DNA from: Prochlorococcus sp. AG-402-B05
GTDB taxonomy: Bacteria; Cyanobacteriota; Cyanobacteriia; PCC-6307; Cyanobiaceae
Assembly (NCBI GenBank): GCA_003279635.1
Contig: QCHK01000005.1
Coordinates: 49,444-113,443, forward strand
Direction of reading: 5' to 3'
DNA: 64,000 nucleotides
Shown here: positions 63,895-64,000 of the stretch, piece after piece
Numbering within the stretch: position 1 is the first letter of the stretch
How the letters are laid out: each line of letters starts with the position of its first letter
The notes under the pieces: model-generated
Databases searched by the model: none
Told to the model about the DNA's origin: nothing
Seen by the model: only the letters and a program-made list of their open reading frames with translations
Program-made: the position numbers and the translations under genes

Positions 63895-64000
63895 TATAAT
63901 TTTTATCTATTTGAATAGAAGTTTGAAAAATTCGTTTGATTTTAATCTTTTGTATTGATAAGTTTTTGGTTGGTATCTGTAAAAAAACTACTATCCAAGG

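Overview
The window looks like chromosome of a marine picocyanobacterium, most likely a low-light Prochlorococcus (my recall points to NATL-like strains, which I cannot confirm). The grounds are strong AT-richness, short spacers, few Shine-Dalgarno sites, frequent TTG and GTG starts, a carotenoid cyclase, a chloroplast-type CPP1-like protein, a Psb32-type TPM protein, the cyanobacterial families DUF1824, DUF2811, DUF3531, DUF1543 and DUF1651, class II B12-dependent ribonucleotide reductase, a purK-6S RNA pair, and many tiny genes. I see no phage structural genes, integrase, transposase, CRISPR array or rRNA operon.

0-9.6 kb: glutathione transferase, a T5orf172 membrane protein, an SDR overlapping a lycopene cyclase gene, an LPOR-like SDR convergent with an MscS channel (the two share a palindromic terminator that encodes both C-termini), an isochorismatase-like hydrolase, a Fur-family repressor, an ArsS-type radical SAM enzyme and the glucosylglycerol-phosphate phosphatase StpA. 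9.7-24 kb: an unusual glycerol-3-phosphate-dehydrogenase-like protein paired with an APH-fold kinase, divergent from stpA; the methionine pair metY-metA; a flavin oxidase, CbiX, a GMC oxidoreductase, a pentapeptide-repeat protein, a glycosyltransferase gene interrupted by in-frame stops, and tRNA-Ser(UGA).

24-50 kb is mostly housekeeping: nrdJ, prfC, a CPP1-like protein, hslO, an ABC ATPase, rsmE, a DUF92 protein, the run aspC-phnD-phnC-phnE-SGNH hydrolase, a family-4 uracil-DNA glycosylase that seems to have lost iron-sulfur ligands, ispG, ctpA, nadA, a metallophosphatase, aroB and purK, followed by 6S RNA. 50.7-64 kb is an accessory region of very small, mostly unrecognised genes (several too short for the ORF track), with a nucleoside deoxyribosyltransferase, a MetF-like barrel protein, an HI0933/BaiN-type flavoprotein, a DoxX protein, paralogous mini-proteins and several long perfect palindromes.

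By function: stpA, the dehydrogenase-like gene and the kinase could form a compatible-solute or glycerol-phosphate module. metY and metA make homocysteine. CbiX may feed tetrapyrrole or cobalamin synthesis, which would support NrdJ. The phn genes encode a phosphonate/phosphite importer without a visible phosphate-regulated promoter of its own. All assignments come from reading motifs by eye; no database search was run.
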